A stretch of DNA of 64,000 nucleotides, taken from NCBI GenBank assembly GCA_030998225.1, contig JAPYXD010000308.1, positions 9,000,001 to 9,064,000 on the forward strand. The letters are read 5' to 3'. Within the stretch, counting starts at the first letter, position 1; each line of letters starts with the position of its first letter. Source of the DNA: Diplolepis rosae. Taxonomy: Eukaryota; Arthropoda; Insecta; Hymenoptera; Diplolepididae. The position numbers were made by a program, and so were the translations under genes. Under the pieces are notes generated by a model. It was not told where the DNA came from. It saw nothing but the letters and a program-made list of their open reading frames with translations, and ran no database searches. Of the stretch, positions 44,690 through 56,840 are shown one piece after another.

Positions 44690-46770
44690 CTTAAAACCAA
44701 ATCAAATTTCGCATCAACCATATGGAAGGGGTTGGGCAAAAGATTATTTTGTCAAATTTTCAGATCATTATCTGCCATTTTAAATGAGTAATGGCGGATA
44801 TTACCATTTTCGTTGTTTTCTTTTTTTAGTTAAACTAATCATAGGAAACTTTTGAAAAAAATCAGGTGTGTTTTTTTTAATAGAAGACACATTTGTAAAT
44901 TTTTGCAGATTTTTTGATGCATAATTCGCGATGCAAAAAATTGTGAAAATTTTTGCACGCAATTTTGTTTATGTTTGAATTGCGCGACCACTCTTTTGAA
45001 TTTTTCTATTCATTATTTATCTATCGATGATTAAAACAGAATTTTTGCAGATTTCTGCAAGGTGTGGACGGGGGTAAAAGAAAATAAAAACCATCAACAA
45101 CTGTCCGTTTTAAATAAAAGTGGTATACAAAATGTAAAATTGGTTTTCCTACAAAAATATATTTTTCTACCATCGAGTTTTTACAAATATAGACGGTTGA
45201 TTGTACTTTCATAGCACATACTCCATAAGTGGCTGAACGTTTGCCAAGCATAACATTTTTTTACAATTATAAATAAGTCAACATCGCTGTCTTCGTTTAA
45301 AACTGTAAGTTTGTAGGAAAACCAATTTTACTTTTTGTATGCCACTTATATATAAAACGGAAACTTTTTGAACGGATAAATTTTCGCAACACTCTTTCGA
45401 CTTGCGAATAACGACAATCAACCATTTGTTCACAATGCATGAAAAAAATTCGCTTTTCGCAATAGAAAAAATTCGCAAAATATTTTGCAAAATTTTTGCA
45501 AAAATTTCAGCAGTAAACCGTGTTAGAGATTTATTACCAAATAAAATAGAATTTTTCATTTGTCTACTGTTATTATAAAATGTGCTTTAATAGTAAGATG
45601 TTGGAAGAATGCGTATTTTGATGGTTTTTTTTTACCCCCGTCCACACCTTGCAAAAATCTGCAAAAATTCTGTTTTAATCATCGATTGGTAACTAATGAA
45701 TAGAATAACTCAAAAGAGTGGTCGCGCAATTCAAACATGAATCTATTTCCTTGGGAAAAATGTGTGTGGGTTGGGAAACTATTTATGTCTCTATAATCGT
45801 TTCTACTTCCTTGTTGATTTAGGCTTTGTATCTGATATCTCTGTGAAGGTCTCCACGTGCAAGAATTTTCACAATTTTTTGCATCGCGAATTATGCATAA
45901 AAAAATCTGCGAATTATATTATACGAGATACGAAAAAACGTTATGATACAATATTATTTCCTACATAAAGACCTTCAAATGTGAATTGTAACATTTTTTC
46001 ATAAGATGCATATTTTTCTTTGTAATTTAAAAAAAAAATAGTGAAAATCCAAAATTCAATTTTTTAACAATAATATGTGAAATATGAAAAAAACGTAAGA
46101 ATACAAAGTTGTTCGTTTCAAAAAGATCTACAAGTTTTGTCTCACACAGTTTATGAAAAAGCATATATTTTTTGTTTCAATTCCAAAAAATACGATTAAA
46201 ATTCAAGAATTCCATTTTTTAGACAAAATATATGAGATACATAAAAAACGTTTAGATGAAAAATTATTTGCCTAAATGAGGTCTACACATTCTTATAAAG
46301 AATTTCTCGACAGGATGTATATTTTATGTTTTTATTTTTAATATTGAAAAAATTCAATTTTTTTCACCAAAATATGTGAGATACGAAATAAGCGTTGTTC
46401 TGCAAAATCGTTTCCTTAAATAAATTCTACGATTGTTTTCCCTTTTTTAGAAATTTGGAAGAAAATAAATTATGTAAATCATGTAATTTATTAAAAAGTT
46501 ACTGAAATGTATACAGAAAATCGAGCGCGAAGCGCGAATATCATGATGAGAATGTGTTCCTAAAGGCCGATAGAGCCTTAAGTAAATTGAATTTCCTGTT
46601 TCACTTAAACTGAAAAAGAAATTTAGTGAATTTGAGAAAATGAGTAATTCACATCATCTTTAATATTATAAAATTGGTTTGAGCTTCAGTATTAAATTAT
46701 AAGAAATAAACTTAAATGTATGCGAAGAGCACAAGACCGAGCGCGAAGCGCGCGACGAGAATGTTTGCGA
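44690..46770. mobile_element. Large foldback element replacing part of pol
   Basis: Inverted arms at about 44905-45155 and 45311-45910 pair over most of their length (for example ggtgtggacgggggtaaaa, and gcataattcgcgatgcaaaa). The right arm has extra sequence. The insert lies between the RT fingers (46770) and the hinge (44680), and the RT palm and RNase H are missing. Exact ends are not resolved. gagcgcgaagcgcg motifs occur at 46520 and 46739. Confidence 0.7.
45740..45858. repeat. Gag-derived 119-bp segment inside the foldback arm
   Basis: It matches 49325-49441 (minus-strand Gypsy gag) with about three differences, in the same orientation. It replaces about a dozen bases that the opposite arm predicts at this place. 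Confidence 0.85.
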
Positions 46771-47345
46771 AAATCGAGTACCATTCGCCATTTCCTATTT
46801 CTATGTGAGTCTAATTTTTTTGGTGCTATCCAAACAGGTGTGTTATATGGTGATTGTGAAGGTTTTATTATTTTATTATCGATCAGTTTATTTACTCGTC
46901 GTGAAATCTCTTCTTTGTGTACTGGAGGGAGTCTATATTGTTTAGAAAATATAGGTTGATCATCTGTTGTCGGAATGTTATGTTGTAAGACAGTTGTTGC
47001 TCCTAAGGGTTCTCCTGGTATATGAAAACGATCTGCATATTTTTGGATTAAATTTTCAACATGTTGCTTTTCTTCTTGATTTAAATGATCCAATCTTAAT
47101 AATTTCTTAATGGAATTTTCCCGATTTTCATTTGAAATGATAAATGATTGATCATAATCATTTATTTTTCGAATCTGATTAATAAAATCATTGAAAATTT
47201 GTTGTGAAGAAGTAAATTCTTTTCCGTCTTCTAAATTTGTTTCTGTTTGGTTTGCTTTTCTTCACGTATTGGTACTTTTTCAAAATCAATTAGTTCAACA
47301 GTTGGTATGGTTAACTTTTGATGTTGTGTGTTTGTATCAAATATT
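46771..47345 (-). pseudogene. pol: RT N-terminal part, minus-strand Gypsy
   Basis: The frame 47093-46692 contains PIFSKQYRLPPVHKEEI, IIKPSQSPYNTPVW and WRMVLDFRK, the RT fingers. It then runs into foldback sequence. Upstream (to 47345) lies the spacer, with TIPTVELIDFEKV matching the protease-RT linker of the plus-strand element in another frame. Confidence 0.85.
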
Positions 47346-47351
47346 TTCATG

Positions 47352-48242
47352 TACGCTTTATTGTGAAACGGTCACGTCGACCTACCTGCGCCAGCATGCA
47401 GGATGCTAGCGTTACATGCGTTCCGCGGCGTAGCAGGTCTACAGGGGCAGCGACTCGAACAGTCACCGCTAGGCTTGCAGCGCGAGCTTGCCCACTGTAG
47501 ACTCGAAACCGCGAGGCTATAACCTACCTTGCGTAATCATCAGTGGTATCTCCAGTCAGGACTCATGTCCCAGGTAGCACATCAGGAAGCATCCAAAGGG
47601 TCACCGAGGAACAGCCGCAGTTTGGTAAAAATATTTTTGGTATCGAAGAACACTAGGTACGCTGCCTCCACCCGCTCTCTAGTTTAGAATACATTTCTCT
47701 AGTCATTTCAAAAGTGCGTTGGTTACCTAGCAACGCGAGTAAGTGACATTATTTAGCATTGCAACATCAGCGTCATCTATATTTACAGATTGTTATAGAT
47801 TGTTTAGTTATCTTGGAAGTACATTAGTGATCGTGCAACGCTAGTGATTTAAACTATCCTCATAGGTTATCGCGACGCCAGCGCCACCTACGTTTACAAA
47901 TTGTTAAAGATTGTTTAAAATACGCGTCTTTGATTATCATTTATGTTATCGCAACACCAGCGCTACCAAACCATCTCATAATACTCGTCACAGCGTCGCC
48001 ATTCAGTATTACTCCATAAACCATGGACTGTGGTATTTAGGGTGCAAGGTGACGTCGTACCTAACAAGGCGCCATCAGTGGTCGAAACAGAATTCAAAGT
48101 TACTTGGGTAACTCTTCGATGAATACAGATTTAGAAAAATAAAGACTATTTTTACTACATTAAAAGACTCCTACCAATTTTTCCACACCTTTGGGTCCAC
48201 AAATATTACTTAAATAAATAAAAATAAATTAAGGACAAATAT
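47352..48242. mobile_element. Unidentified insert in the protease-RT linker
   Basis: The Gypsy homology stops near 48245 and resumes near 47345. Between them are about 890 bp of different composition with degenerate ~90-110 bp repeats (cagcg(t/c)cat/cc..ta..tttacaaattgtta...gattgttta at 47765 and 47875). Seven bases (atatttg) occur at both junctions and may be the target duplication. The ends were not identified. Confidence 0.5.
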
Positions 48243-48838
48243 CGAACTCTTTCAATTGTTGTTATTAGAGACAATTGTATTTCCTAAATAAACTCCATTA
48301 CATAGATGTAACTGTGGAATAAGTCCCTGTTTTGTTCACTGTTTTTAATTCTTACATAAAAATCTGAAATTGTTTGAGCTGGTACCAATATAGTTTCTTG
48401 CATATCAAATGGCTAAATTTTATCATTTATTTCAGGCTGTTTTTCTGCATAATTAATTTTTGCGTTATTGTTTCTGAAAAATTCTGTACCTAATATACCA
48501 TCATGTTCAATAGTTACTTCGTTCGGTATTATGTTGAGGGTAGTCGAGTAGCCGAAAATATTGATTATTATTTGGCCAAGTGTAAATACAGGGTGTTCAT
48601 TTATACCTGTTAGCTTCAGACATTCAAATTTATTTATTTTTACTTTTGTTTTGACTGCTTCTTGTTTGATTAAATTTGATCCAGCTCCTGTATCTATCAT
48701 CATGTGTATGGGGTTTTTTAATCCTTCTGCTGATGAAATTATATAAGGAATTGTATTGCTTGTACTTAAATTGACTTTTTCTGTTTTGTTTTCAATAAAA
48801 TTAGGTGCATTCAATTGTTCATTTAAGCCCTCCTTTGT
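48243..48838 (-). pseudogene. pol: Protease and linker, minus-strand Gypsy
   Basis: The frame 48814-48413 encodes the protease with MMIDTGAGSNLIK, LTGINEHPVFTLGQ and ILGTEFF. It starts in the -1 frame relative to the gag end, as in the plus-strand element. The next ~170 bp continue the linker (ETILVPAQTIS), then shift frame. Confidence 0.8.
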
Positions 48839-50944
48839 GCAGCCGTTCCGGGAAGGGCATTGGAGTTTTCCTGTTTATTAAATTCTTGTTGTTGTTGCTG
48901 TTGCTGTTGTTATGGTGGTTTTTGTAATTGTTGATTCATATTGAATTGTTTGTTACAATTCCTAGATGTATGACCTGGTGTATTACATGAATAGCAAATA
49001 AGTTCAAAATTTCGACCTGGATTTGGGTTCTAATTGAAATTTGGATTCTGATTTCTATTTTGATTGTAGTTCGCATTATAATTTGGTCTTTGGTTAAAAT
49101 AAGGATTTTGATTGAAATTCCTGCTTTGATTGGAATCTTGACCTTGATTGAAGTTTCGACCTTGATTGGAATTTTGACCTTGAATAAGATTTCTATTGAA
49201 ATTTAAATTTGGATTAAAATTTCTGTTAAAATTCGAATTTTGGTTAAAATTTCGACTTAGATTATTTTGAGTAGGGTTGCGATACATATTTTGATTATTC
49301 CGATTAAAGTTTGGGTCTTGGTTGAATCTATTTCCTTGGGAAAAATGTGGGTGGGTTGGGAAACTATTTATGTCTCCATAATCGTTTCTACTTCCTTGTT
49401 GATTTAGGCTTTGTATCTGATATCTCTGTGAAGGTCTCCACTGAGTTCCCTGACCCTGTCTATTTCCCTCGTATTGATTATTTTGTCTATTTAAGTTATT
49501 TCTCGACCTATTACCTTGTAAGCTTTTATTTGTTAATTGTTGAATATATTGAAAACAGGTTGCTGCTGTGTGACTTACTTTCTGACAGATTTAACATTTT
49601 ATTGGTTCTTCTCGCGCTAAGTTAATTTTATGTGTATCTGCAAATTCTCGGTTATTATGTGTTGATTTTTCAACTTCTTGTAATAATGGATGTTGTCTGT
49701 TTCCTCTTCGCAGCTCGTTTCTGGCTGTTAAATTTCTTTCTTCTCGTATTGCTCTTTCTACTATTTCGTCAAATTTATTGGCTATTCCGATTCGAATTTC
49801 TAATTCTGGTTTTAAACCTCGGAGAAAACAATCGATCGCGTCTCTTTCCAAGTTGTTTTCAAATGCAGCAGCTTCTTTACCATTATTATTTTGTTTATGA
49901 CATTCGAGGATTTCTGCTGCAATTTCCTGTATGCGTGTTGCATAAGATAAAACACTTTTATTTTCCCACATATATATTCTACCTAAATCTCCTTGTAATT
50001 GGTATACAGTTTTTGAAGGGGCAAAAGTGGTTTTTAATTTCGAAATGAAGTCTTCTAAATTATTGTAATAATTTCCGATGATACATCTTCTTGCTTCTCC
50101 TGTAAGTTTGCTTGTTAATAATGTTACCAAATTTGTTTCTGCATTTGGGACCATTTCTTTGGCTTCTTTGCAAGCTTCGATAAAAATAGTTAGCGTTACC
50201 TTACTGGATCCGTCGAAATAGGGAACTATCTCTAAAGCATCTCGTAGAGATACTTGTTGGTTTGTTGGTAAATTCATTTCAGTATTACTTGGTAAATTAT
50301 TTACTGAAATTTCTTTATCAGATTTCTTAGAAGTTGATAATGGGTGTGAAAATTTTAGTGAATTGAGAGCTTGTTCGATATTCACAGAATCGTCAAGCAT
50401 AATTTCATTGATTTTATTTGGTAATTCTTCTCGGACTTGTTGCAATTCTAAATTTGGGTTGTTAAATATCGTTGTTTGGTTCAAGGATTCTGGAGTCCTA
50501 TTTAGTTGCGATTTTGTTGCAAATGGATCTATTGATTCGTATCTTTTCTGAGGTGGGGTAAAAATTTTATCGTTTGAAATATCACCAGATTGATTTGGGC
50601 ATGAAGTTTTAACATACAAAGTAGAATTTGCTGTGATGCTTTCAAATAATGATTTTTCTCTAAGCGTTATATCTCCTGCGATGTCATCAAATGACAGGTT
50701 AATTTGTGGTGTATCGTTATACTTATCTCCTGCAATAATTATGCCATTATTTGGTCAGATGAGAGTTTTTAATTTATCAAAAAATGGATCTTTGGGTTTT
50801 TTGTTTCAATAATTGATTTATTTTGAGCACTGATATCGGGATCAGAAATACTTTCAACGCTGATGCCTAGAAGATCAGTTTGATCTAAAGCACTCGATGT
50901 TTCTGAATATTGCGAGAATTTATCTGTATCTTCTCGGGATTTTC
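48839..50944 (-). pseudogene. gag: Gag, minus-strand Gypsy
   Basis: The main frame 50619-49591 has the capsid-like domain (VSLRDALEIVPYFDGS) and ends in a stop inside the first zinc knuckle (a stop in place of one residue of C-x2-C). Downstream frames give a region with many FNQN/FNRN-type repeats (49290-49030), the second knuckle CYSCNTPGHTSRNC and a poly-Gln run. Upstream homology extends to about 50944 with a frameshift near 50800. An AT-rich microsatellite replaces the 5' end. Confidence 0.8.
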
Positions 50945-51016
50945 GTTTATATATTATATTATTTATATATATATTATATATTATTTATATTATTTATATA
51001 TATATTTATTATTCTA
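50945..51016. repeat. AT microsatellite
   Basis: Runs of tatata and ttatatt separate the truncated gag start from the LTR A copy. Confidence 0.8.
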
Positions 51017-51512
51017 GGCGAAAAGTTTTTATAAGGTATAAAAATATATAAAATCTATTACACGATATTATGAGTCACGACGAACCCGTTGATTCATTTT
51101 CTAAGAATCATTTTGTTAATCCTGGCCTATTGTTTGGCGCGTGGCTGACCTCGCCCCTTTCTGTGGTCAGATTTTCCATATTAGGAAAAAGATCTATTGC
51201 AGTACTTCACCTCTTTGATTTCCCCGATTTTCCTTCTTTCCGTAGCAGCAGACCCCCCGCTAAATCTTCTACCTGAGCCTACAGGTCTGGGAGGTTTGTT
51301 GACACAACACATTTAGACGGATTTCGTCTTCCGAAAATCATCAATACCCTTACTATGTTCATTCATGATTTCTCACTCCTCTCTTTCCCTTTTACAACTT
51401 CTTTACATTTACACATCTAATGCTTTCGCATATTTTACAAGTGTAGATTCATTCATTAACATAAAAAGTATTATTATTATTTACATAGTAGAGATGGTCA
51501 CAGGACGTGACA
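51017..51512 (-). mobile_element. LTR family A, second copy
   Basis: On the minus strand it starts TGTCACGTCCTGTGACC at 51512. It matches 28140-28579 plus 34045-34096 and is uninterrupted, so it shows the empty site of the foldback MITE. It lies just upstream of the minus-strand gag, the place of a 5' LTR, but the polypurine tract nearest the dsRBD-like ORF adjoins LTR B. Whether A and B belong to one or two elements is open. Confidence 0.7.
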
Positions 51513-53186
51513 TTATTAGCAATTGTGGGTCCTGCGTTGCCTGAATTTCTATTTGTTAAAGTACCATAAAACATTTCTGACGTAAGCACTTTGATTGGCT
51601 AAAGTACTCAGAGAAAGGGTTAAAACCCATTTGAAATCGACCTTACAAATATACCACGGAGCGTCGAAAACTCTAGATTTTCACTGTTGTTATCGATAGC
51701 AAAAGTAACTATGCAACTCTAAATTATTCGAAGACGTCGAACTTAGAATAATTCCGATCAAAATTGTACTTGTAAAATTGCTGGTAAGTCAGGCGAGCAA
51801 GGCCTAACAGTCTAATTGTAAAACTTGAAGTTAAAGTTATATTTAGTTACGTTATTATTTTAAAAGCATGTCTTTACCAAATTTACCGGGAAATTTACTG
51901 GGAAATTTAGTATAGAACATATTTTACCAGTAAATTCATAACACTTGTTATGCCGTATTTTAGGCCTGTCCAGCAAAGGACATTTTTTGGGAAATTTTGG
52001 GGATCTCCCTCGCATTTCCTAACATTCCAGATGTGGAATGTCCATCACTTCGGTTCTCAACAAAAGTTCAAAGAGCTCGGGTGGTGGACAAAATGCGAAC
52101 TCTCTCCGTAACATCTTTCATCTTACCAGTGCTGTAGACACGAATCTAAATAAGTGCTTTGTATGCCTCTGGGCGCATTTTGGGACAAATATGCATTTTA
52201 AGGGGGAAGCCTCACGTAAACGACTTTTTTTTTGAAAATGTTTCTCAGAAAAATGAGAACATTTATCAAATCAGAATAAAGTACATAATAATATTGACTA
52301 CATAAGTTATTTGAAATTTTTGTATAGTTGAAAAAATAAAAAATGGCGGCGCTAGAGCTGCTAGAAGTCGGCGCCTTCAATTTGCGCCGGGGAAGACTCA
52401 GGTCCTTGTAATTGATATAGGGGATCCAACAAACACCGACACAATTTAAAAAAATAAAAGGCTACGTCTTTATTGACCCGCGGTGTACAATACTTCTGCC
52501 GCTCATCACTCGTTGGCCACTCCCTTTCCCACAGCCTTTTCACGCGCATGCTCCTCATCCCTACTCTCAACACACACAGACACATACGCTTTTTCTTTCT
52601 GTGAAAATTCCTACGCAGAAAAAAAAATCGATAGACTAAAATCGCAGTGAATTGCGTATTTTAAAGTTGCAGATTCAAAATACTTTCGTTCAATTGTGCT
52701 GTGGGCATTTGAATAGGTAAGCTTTTTCAATCGGCAATTTGATCCCAGACCGATTAAATCATTACTCTGTTGAATTATTTTTACGTTTCTTCCAATTGTA
52801 AAAATTTGTTTTACTGATGTTAATCATAATTTCACAATTGCGATGAACAATTCACGAAACGTATCTTAACGATTCAAATTTTATGGACTGTGTCAATTAA
52901 TCGTAAAACTACTATTTAACGTAATTGAAACAAATTTATACGTTTGTAAAGTCCTAAAAACCAACAATGTTTCGATGCAATCGTTTTGAGATAAAATTTC
53001 AGATTCAAAAACCTTTAATCGTAAATTTTAAGATACGCAATTCACAGAAATTTCAATCAATCGTTTCTTTTTTCCTGGATACATTCGCCCGTCTTGAAAG
53101 CAACATCTGCCCCGATGTTGACTTTCAATCTTCTTGTTCTTCGAACTGACCCTTGCGTCCATCTTCAAGGTGACTCCTCCAAGGCT
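51513..53186. other. Unassigned sequence
   Basis: No supported gene. 52340-52620 is GC-richer. The remainder is AT-rich with short frames that lack domains. Confidence 0.45.
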
Positions 53187-54650
53187 TCATATGATCAGCC
53201 CCTCTCCTTGACCGATCTTCTGTATCAAATACCGGTCACCTCTCAAGACATGGGTGATCTTATATAGGCCCAGGAACTTGACACAAAGCTTAATTTCAGG
53301 ACCTCTCTGGGTGCGTTTAATCGCAACCAAGTCGCCCTCATAAATTGTTGGTATCTTCCTCTTCTTGTCATACATTTTCTTGTTCTCCTTCTGTATCTCC
53401 GCTATAGCTTCTTCCGCCCTGTTTCCTCTGGGGACGCCAGTTGCAATAATCGAATGCTGGATTCCCTCGTCGCTGCAATAATCCTTAAATTCCGTGGGTA
53501 GAAACGCCGTTCCTCGATCCAAAATTATTCGTCGAGGATTACCGAAAACTGCTGATTGTCGCAGGAGTTTGTAGACAACATCGGAAGTTTTCGTCTTTCT
53601 GGTTGGGTAAAGCCATACAAACTTGCTAAATCCATCAATGACAGCTAGTATGTGACAATAGATCTTTTTCATCGATGGCAGCAAGCCCAAGTCGTCGATA
53701 TGGTAAGTATCCATCGGAATGTCACCTTTGTCAAGATTTTCGGAAAACAGTAGTCTCTTCTGATAAGCTGCTCGGTCTTGGCGGCACCAAAATGACCCCG
53801 ATCATGATATCTTCGAATGACGTCATCTTGCATCTGCTTTTAAACCATGATCAACCAGTCATGCTTATCTTTTTTGTATAGTACTCCATTTTTGACCATG
53901 TATCCCCTGTTTTGACCCTCTGCAACCTCCGCCATCTGATTGGACAGGTCCTGGTCTTGCTCCTGATTTCGCCTGATTTGCGCAAACACGGACTCCTCGT
54001 CCTCGTCTGCTAAAAGAACTTCTGGAATGGTATACCGGCTTAAAGCGTCTACATGTTTCATTCTTGATCCGGAACGATGTTCAATGGTGTATTTTTAGTC
54101 TTCCAGATTCAGAGCCCATCGAGCTATTTGAGGGGATATATATTTTTGCGTCATGGTTTGAGTGAAAGCTTGGAAGTCCGTGATGATTTTAACTGCAGGC
54201 CAATAAAATAGTTAAAACAATAGTACAAACAATAGTCACGTCGTCTTCCAGCTGGCATAATGAATTGGGTGCATCTGACGATCTTCGCTGTCGCGTTGCA
54301 GAGGAATGGCTCCAAGCCCCAAAGACGAAGCATCCATGTCCAGTTCTGTTTCAGCAAAAGGACAGTACAACGCCAATACGGGCTCTTCGCATAACGCATT
54401 TTTCAATTCGCTGAAAGCACAACGCTCTTCGTTTACCTGCAATTTACATCTTTTTCCGTCAGTTTGGTTAACGGTCTCGCAACGCCGACATAGTCGTGTA
54501 TAAATTTCCGGAAAAAACCTGCCAGGCTGAGAAATCCTTTACCGAATTGGCATTCTTCAGTTCGGGGAAATCTTTTACAGCGCGTGTTTTCTCGTTTGAC
54601 GGTTTAATTGTACCTCTCTCAACAATATTTTCGAGTTTTTAAATCTTCCA
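53187..54650 (-). pseudogene. pol: Gypsy pol fragment of another family
   Basis: Reading on the minus strand: RNase H start (CAFSELKNALCEEPVLALYCP and DMDASSLGLGAI, 54442-54236), RNase H end (MKHVDALSRY, 54061), integrase zinc-domain start (GHFGAAKTEQLIRRDY in another frame near 53800) and the integrase core (53714-53187, with MDTYHIDDLGLLPS and IILDRGTAF). The core lacks the segment with the catalytic Glu, and the two Cys of the zinc domain are gone, so at least two deletions are present. Clearly a different family from the two accessory-ORF elements. Confidence 0.85.
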
Positions 54651-55189
54651 TTACTTCTACAAGATCTTCCAGAAGTTTTATTTAGGCAAGTACTTTTCAA
54701 ATTCAAAATCGATATATTTAATTTTATACTAAAATTATTTTCATCTCACGTTTTTGTGGCCTAAGCACAGATTTTGAATTCAGAATATAAAAATACTCTA
54801 CAAAGTTGAAGATTTTTCTGAATCAAGTAGTTGATTTATAAAACTTAAAAATGTTGTAATTAATATCTTCATATGAAACTTTGAGCATTTATTGACTTTG
54901 TATTCGATTGAAAAATTCTTTGCTTAGTGTTCAAATCTTTCTGCGAATCCACAAGAATAGGAATAAATAAAAAATGACAAAGTATTTTGTTTAAAAGGTC
55001 ATAATCGTTTTCTTGATATTTAGGAAAACATTCGTCTGAAAATTCTCCATAAGATCTTGTGAAGTCGTAACAAGATTTAAACACTCTGTTGTGGACCCCC
55101 TTTTATAAAAGGTATGGGAGTAAGGGAGAAGGAAGGAGTAAGGATAAAGTGACCCCTTTAACTGTTAAGTCGTAGTGCTGTGAGAGAAA
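54651..55189. other. AT-rich spacer
   Basis: Nothing recognisable. Confidence 0.5.
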
Positions 55190-55545
55190 AAGAGATGACA
55201 AAAGGCGAGGAGGATGCCCCAACCCCTTCTGCCAGGAAAACAGAGAGAGTGAGAACGACGAGGATGCTCCAACCTCGTTCTCGTAATAGGAGTTGATAAA
55301 AGACGAGGAGGATGGTCCAACCCCTTCTGCCAGCAAAAGATAGAGAGTGAGAACGACGAAGAGGATGCCGTAGCCTCTTCCATCTGAAAAAGAGACAGTG
55401 AGAACGACGAGGAGGATACTCCAACCTCGTTCTCGCAGTGAGAGTGATAGAAGGCGAGGTCGATGCCCCAACCTCTTCCGTTAAAAGAAAAAGATAATGA
55501 CTAGAAGGATGCTCCAACCTCGTTCTCGTAGTAAGAGTAAAGAAG
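55190..55545. repeat. ~50-bp minisatellite
   Basis: Seven degenerate units with the core gaggatgcyccaacc followed alternately by tcgttctcg or ccttctgccag. Long Leu/Ser/Arg-rich frames on the minus strand are products of the repeat. Confidence 0.8.
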
Positions 55546-55921
55546 TTTTTAGGGAAATAATATTCAGAATGCTTTCGGTTGTGGTAGTAGAGGTAGTTTT
55601 ATTTTAAAGAGTAGTCCTTGGTAGTTCGGTTTGGACTGATTTTTCAACTGATTGCAACCGCTTTTATACACGAAGGGTTTGAAGGGAAGGTACTGCGTGT
55701 GGGTAGACGCTAGCGTGGGGAACGCTCGAGATGCGTAGGTAAGATGCGCCTACGGCGTCACCAAGCTCCATGCACTCGAGGTTCCTTAGCCTTTGCGCAT
55801 ACCTCTGCGCAGCGGGCCTTGCTCTTCCCATGGACTGGGTCTAAGCCAATCCCTCAGAAGAGTTTACCTTTCCCTCTCACTGTATTTCCAGTGGGTCCAT
55901 TCAGCGAAGGAAATATAAAAT
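55546..55921. other. Unassigned spacer
   Basis: Nothing supported. 55680-55860 is GC-richer with short inverted motifs (gtaggtaagatgcgcctac). Confidence 0.4.
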
Positions 55922-56470
55922 AATAGTATATTATGTGCCTAGGCACACAATGAGGGTGATTGCGTGACGAGCGACAAAGCTCGCAGGAGATCGAAGCCAA
56001 GGCGTAGTCGAGGCGTAGCCGAGTCGAAGTCGACACAAAGCCGAGACGAATCCGAGGCGCGATCAGTCCTGCGAGCATTGTCGCGAGTCTCGCAATGTCC
56101 CGAATTGTGTGCATTGGCACATATTCTATTTTATGTGACTGTGGTGCGGTTACGAGTTTTTATGCGTACATTTGAATCTAATCTAGTACTTATTGTAGTT
56201 GTTTGCTGCGCTAGTTGTACGAAGCGGGCGCAAATTGGCGACTATTCCCGGCCATTTTGATTTTATCGTTCTTGTGTAGTAGTCATTACTAACGTTGTAC
56301 GAAGAAGAAGTGAGAAGAAGAAGAATAAGAAATAGATTGCGTTCCGCTGTAAGACTATAATGCACATGCGCAGTTCAATTTCTACATTGTATTCCTCTGT
56401 AACGAAACATAAAACATTGCGTTACTCTCAGCTGTAATGGAAAAACGAGTTTCCGCGGCTGAGGCACATA
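55922..56470. mobile_element. Foldback MITE, uninterrupted copy 2
   Basis: About 550 bp, starting aatagtatattatgtgcc and ending gaggcac. It contains the inverted pair around gctcgcagga/tcctgcgagc. It shows the empty LINE site (tattgtagttgtttgctgcgc, near 56190). The ten bases ataaaataat flank both ends and may be the target duplication. Confidence 0.75.
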
Positions 56471-56662
56471 AAATAATCTTAAATGCTAATTAAATTATAA
56501 TCTAATTATATACTAGTTGACACCTAAAATCTATAAAAATAAATGTACATAGAAAAACCTAACTTATGTCAAAAAATTGAAAAAAATCTGGGAAACTTGA
56601 TTCTTAATAACAAAATGGAATAACCCAATCTTTTACTCATGAAATTATTTCCCAGTTCTTTT

Positions 56663-56840
56663 CCTTGAAACAATGTTCGCAGAACGTGGACGTAAACGGC
56701 CCCCACCATGGACGCTACCAGCTCATGGCTTCTTCCTCGCTCCAGTGCCATAGGTTGGTTGAATGAGGAAGACACAATGAGCTCGAAGCATCTATGGCGG
56801 GGGCCGTTTACTTCCACGTTCTGCGAACACTGCCTTGAAA
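56663..56840. mobile_element. hAT-type MITE forming a near-complete hairpin
   Basis: The element at 56671-56832 (162 bp) is flanked by the 8-bp duplication ccttgaaa (56663-56670 and 56833-56840). The ends caatgttcgcagaacg and cgttctgcgaacactg are inverted complements with one mismatch, and the arms pair nearly to the centre. TIR and duplication length fit hAT. Confidence 0.9.

Noticed and set aside
55103..55517. Leu/Ser/Arg-rich minus-strand frames of about 120 codons
   Set aside because: They follow the ~50-bp minisatellite and have no domain.
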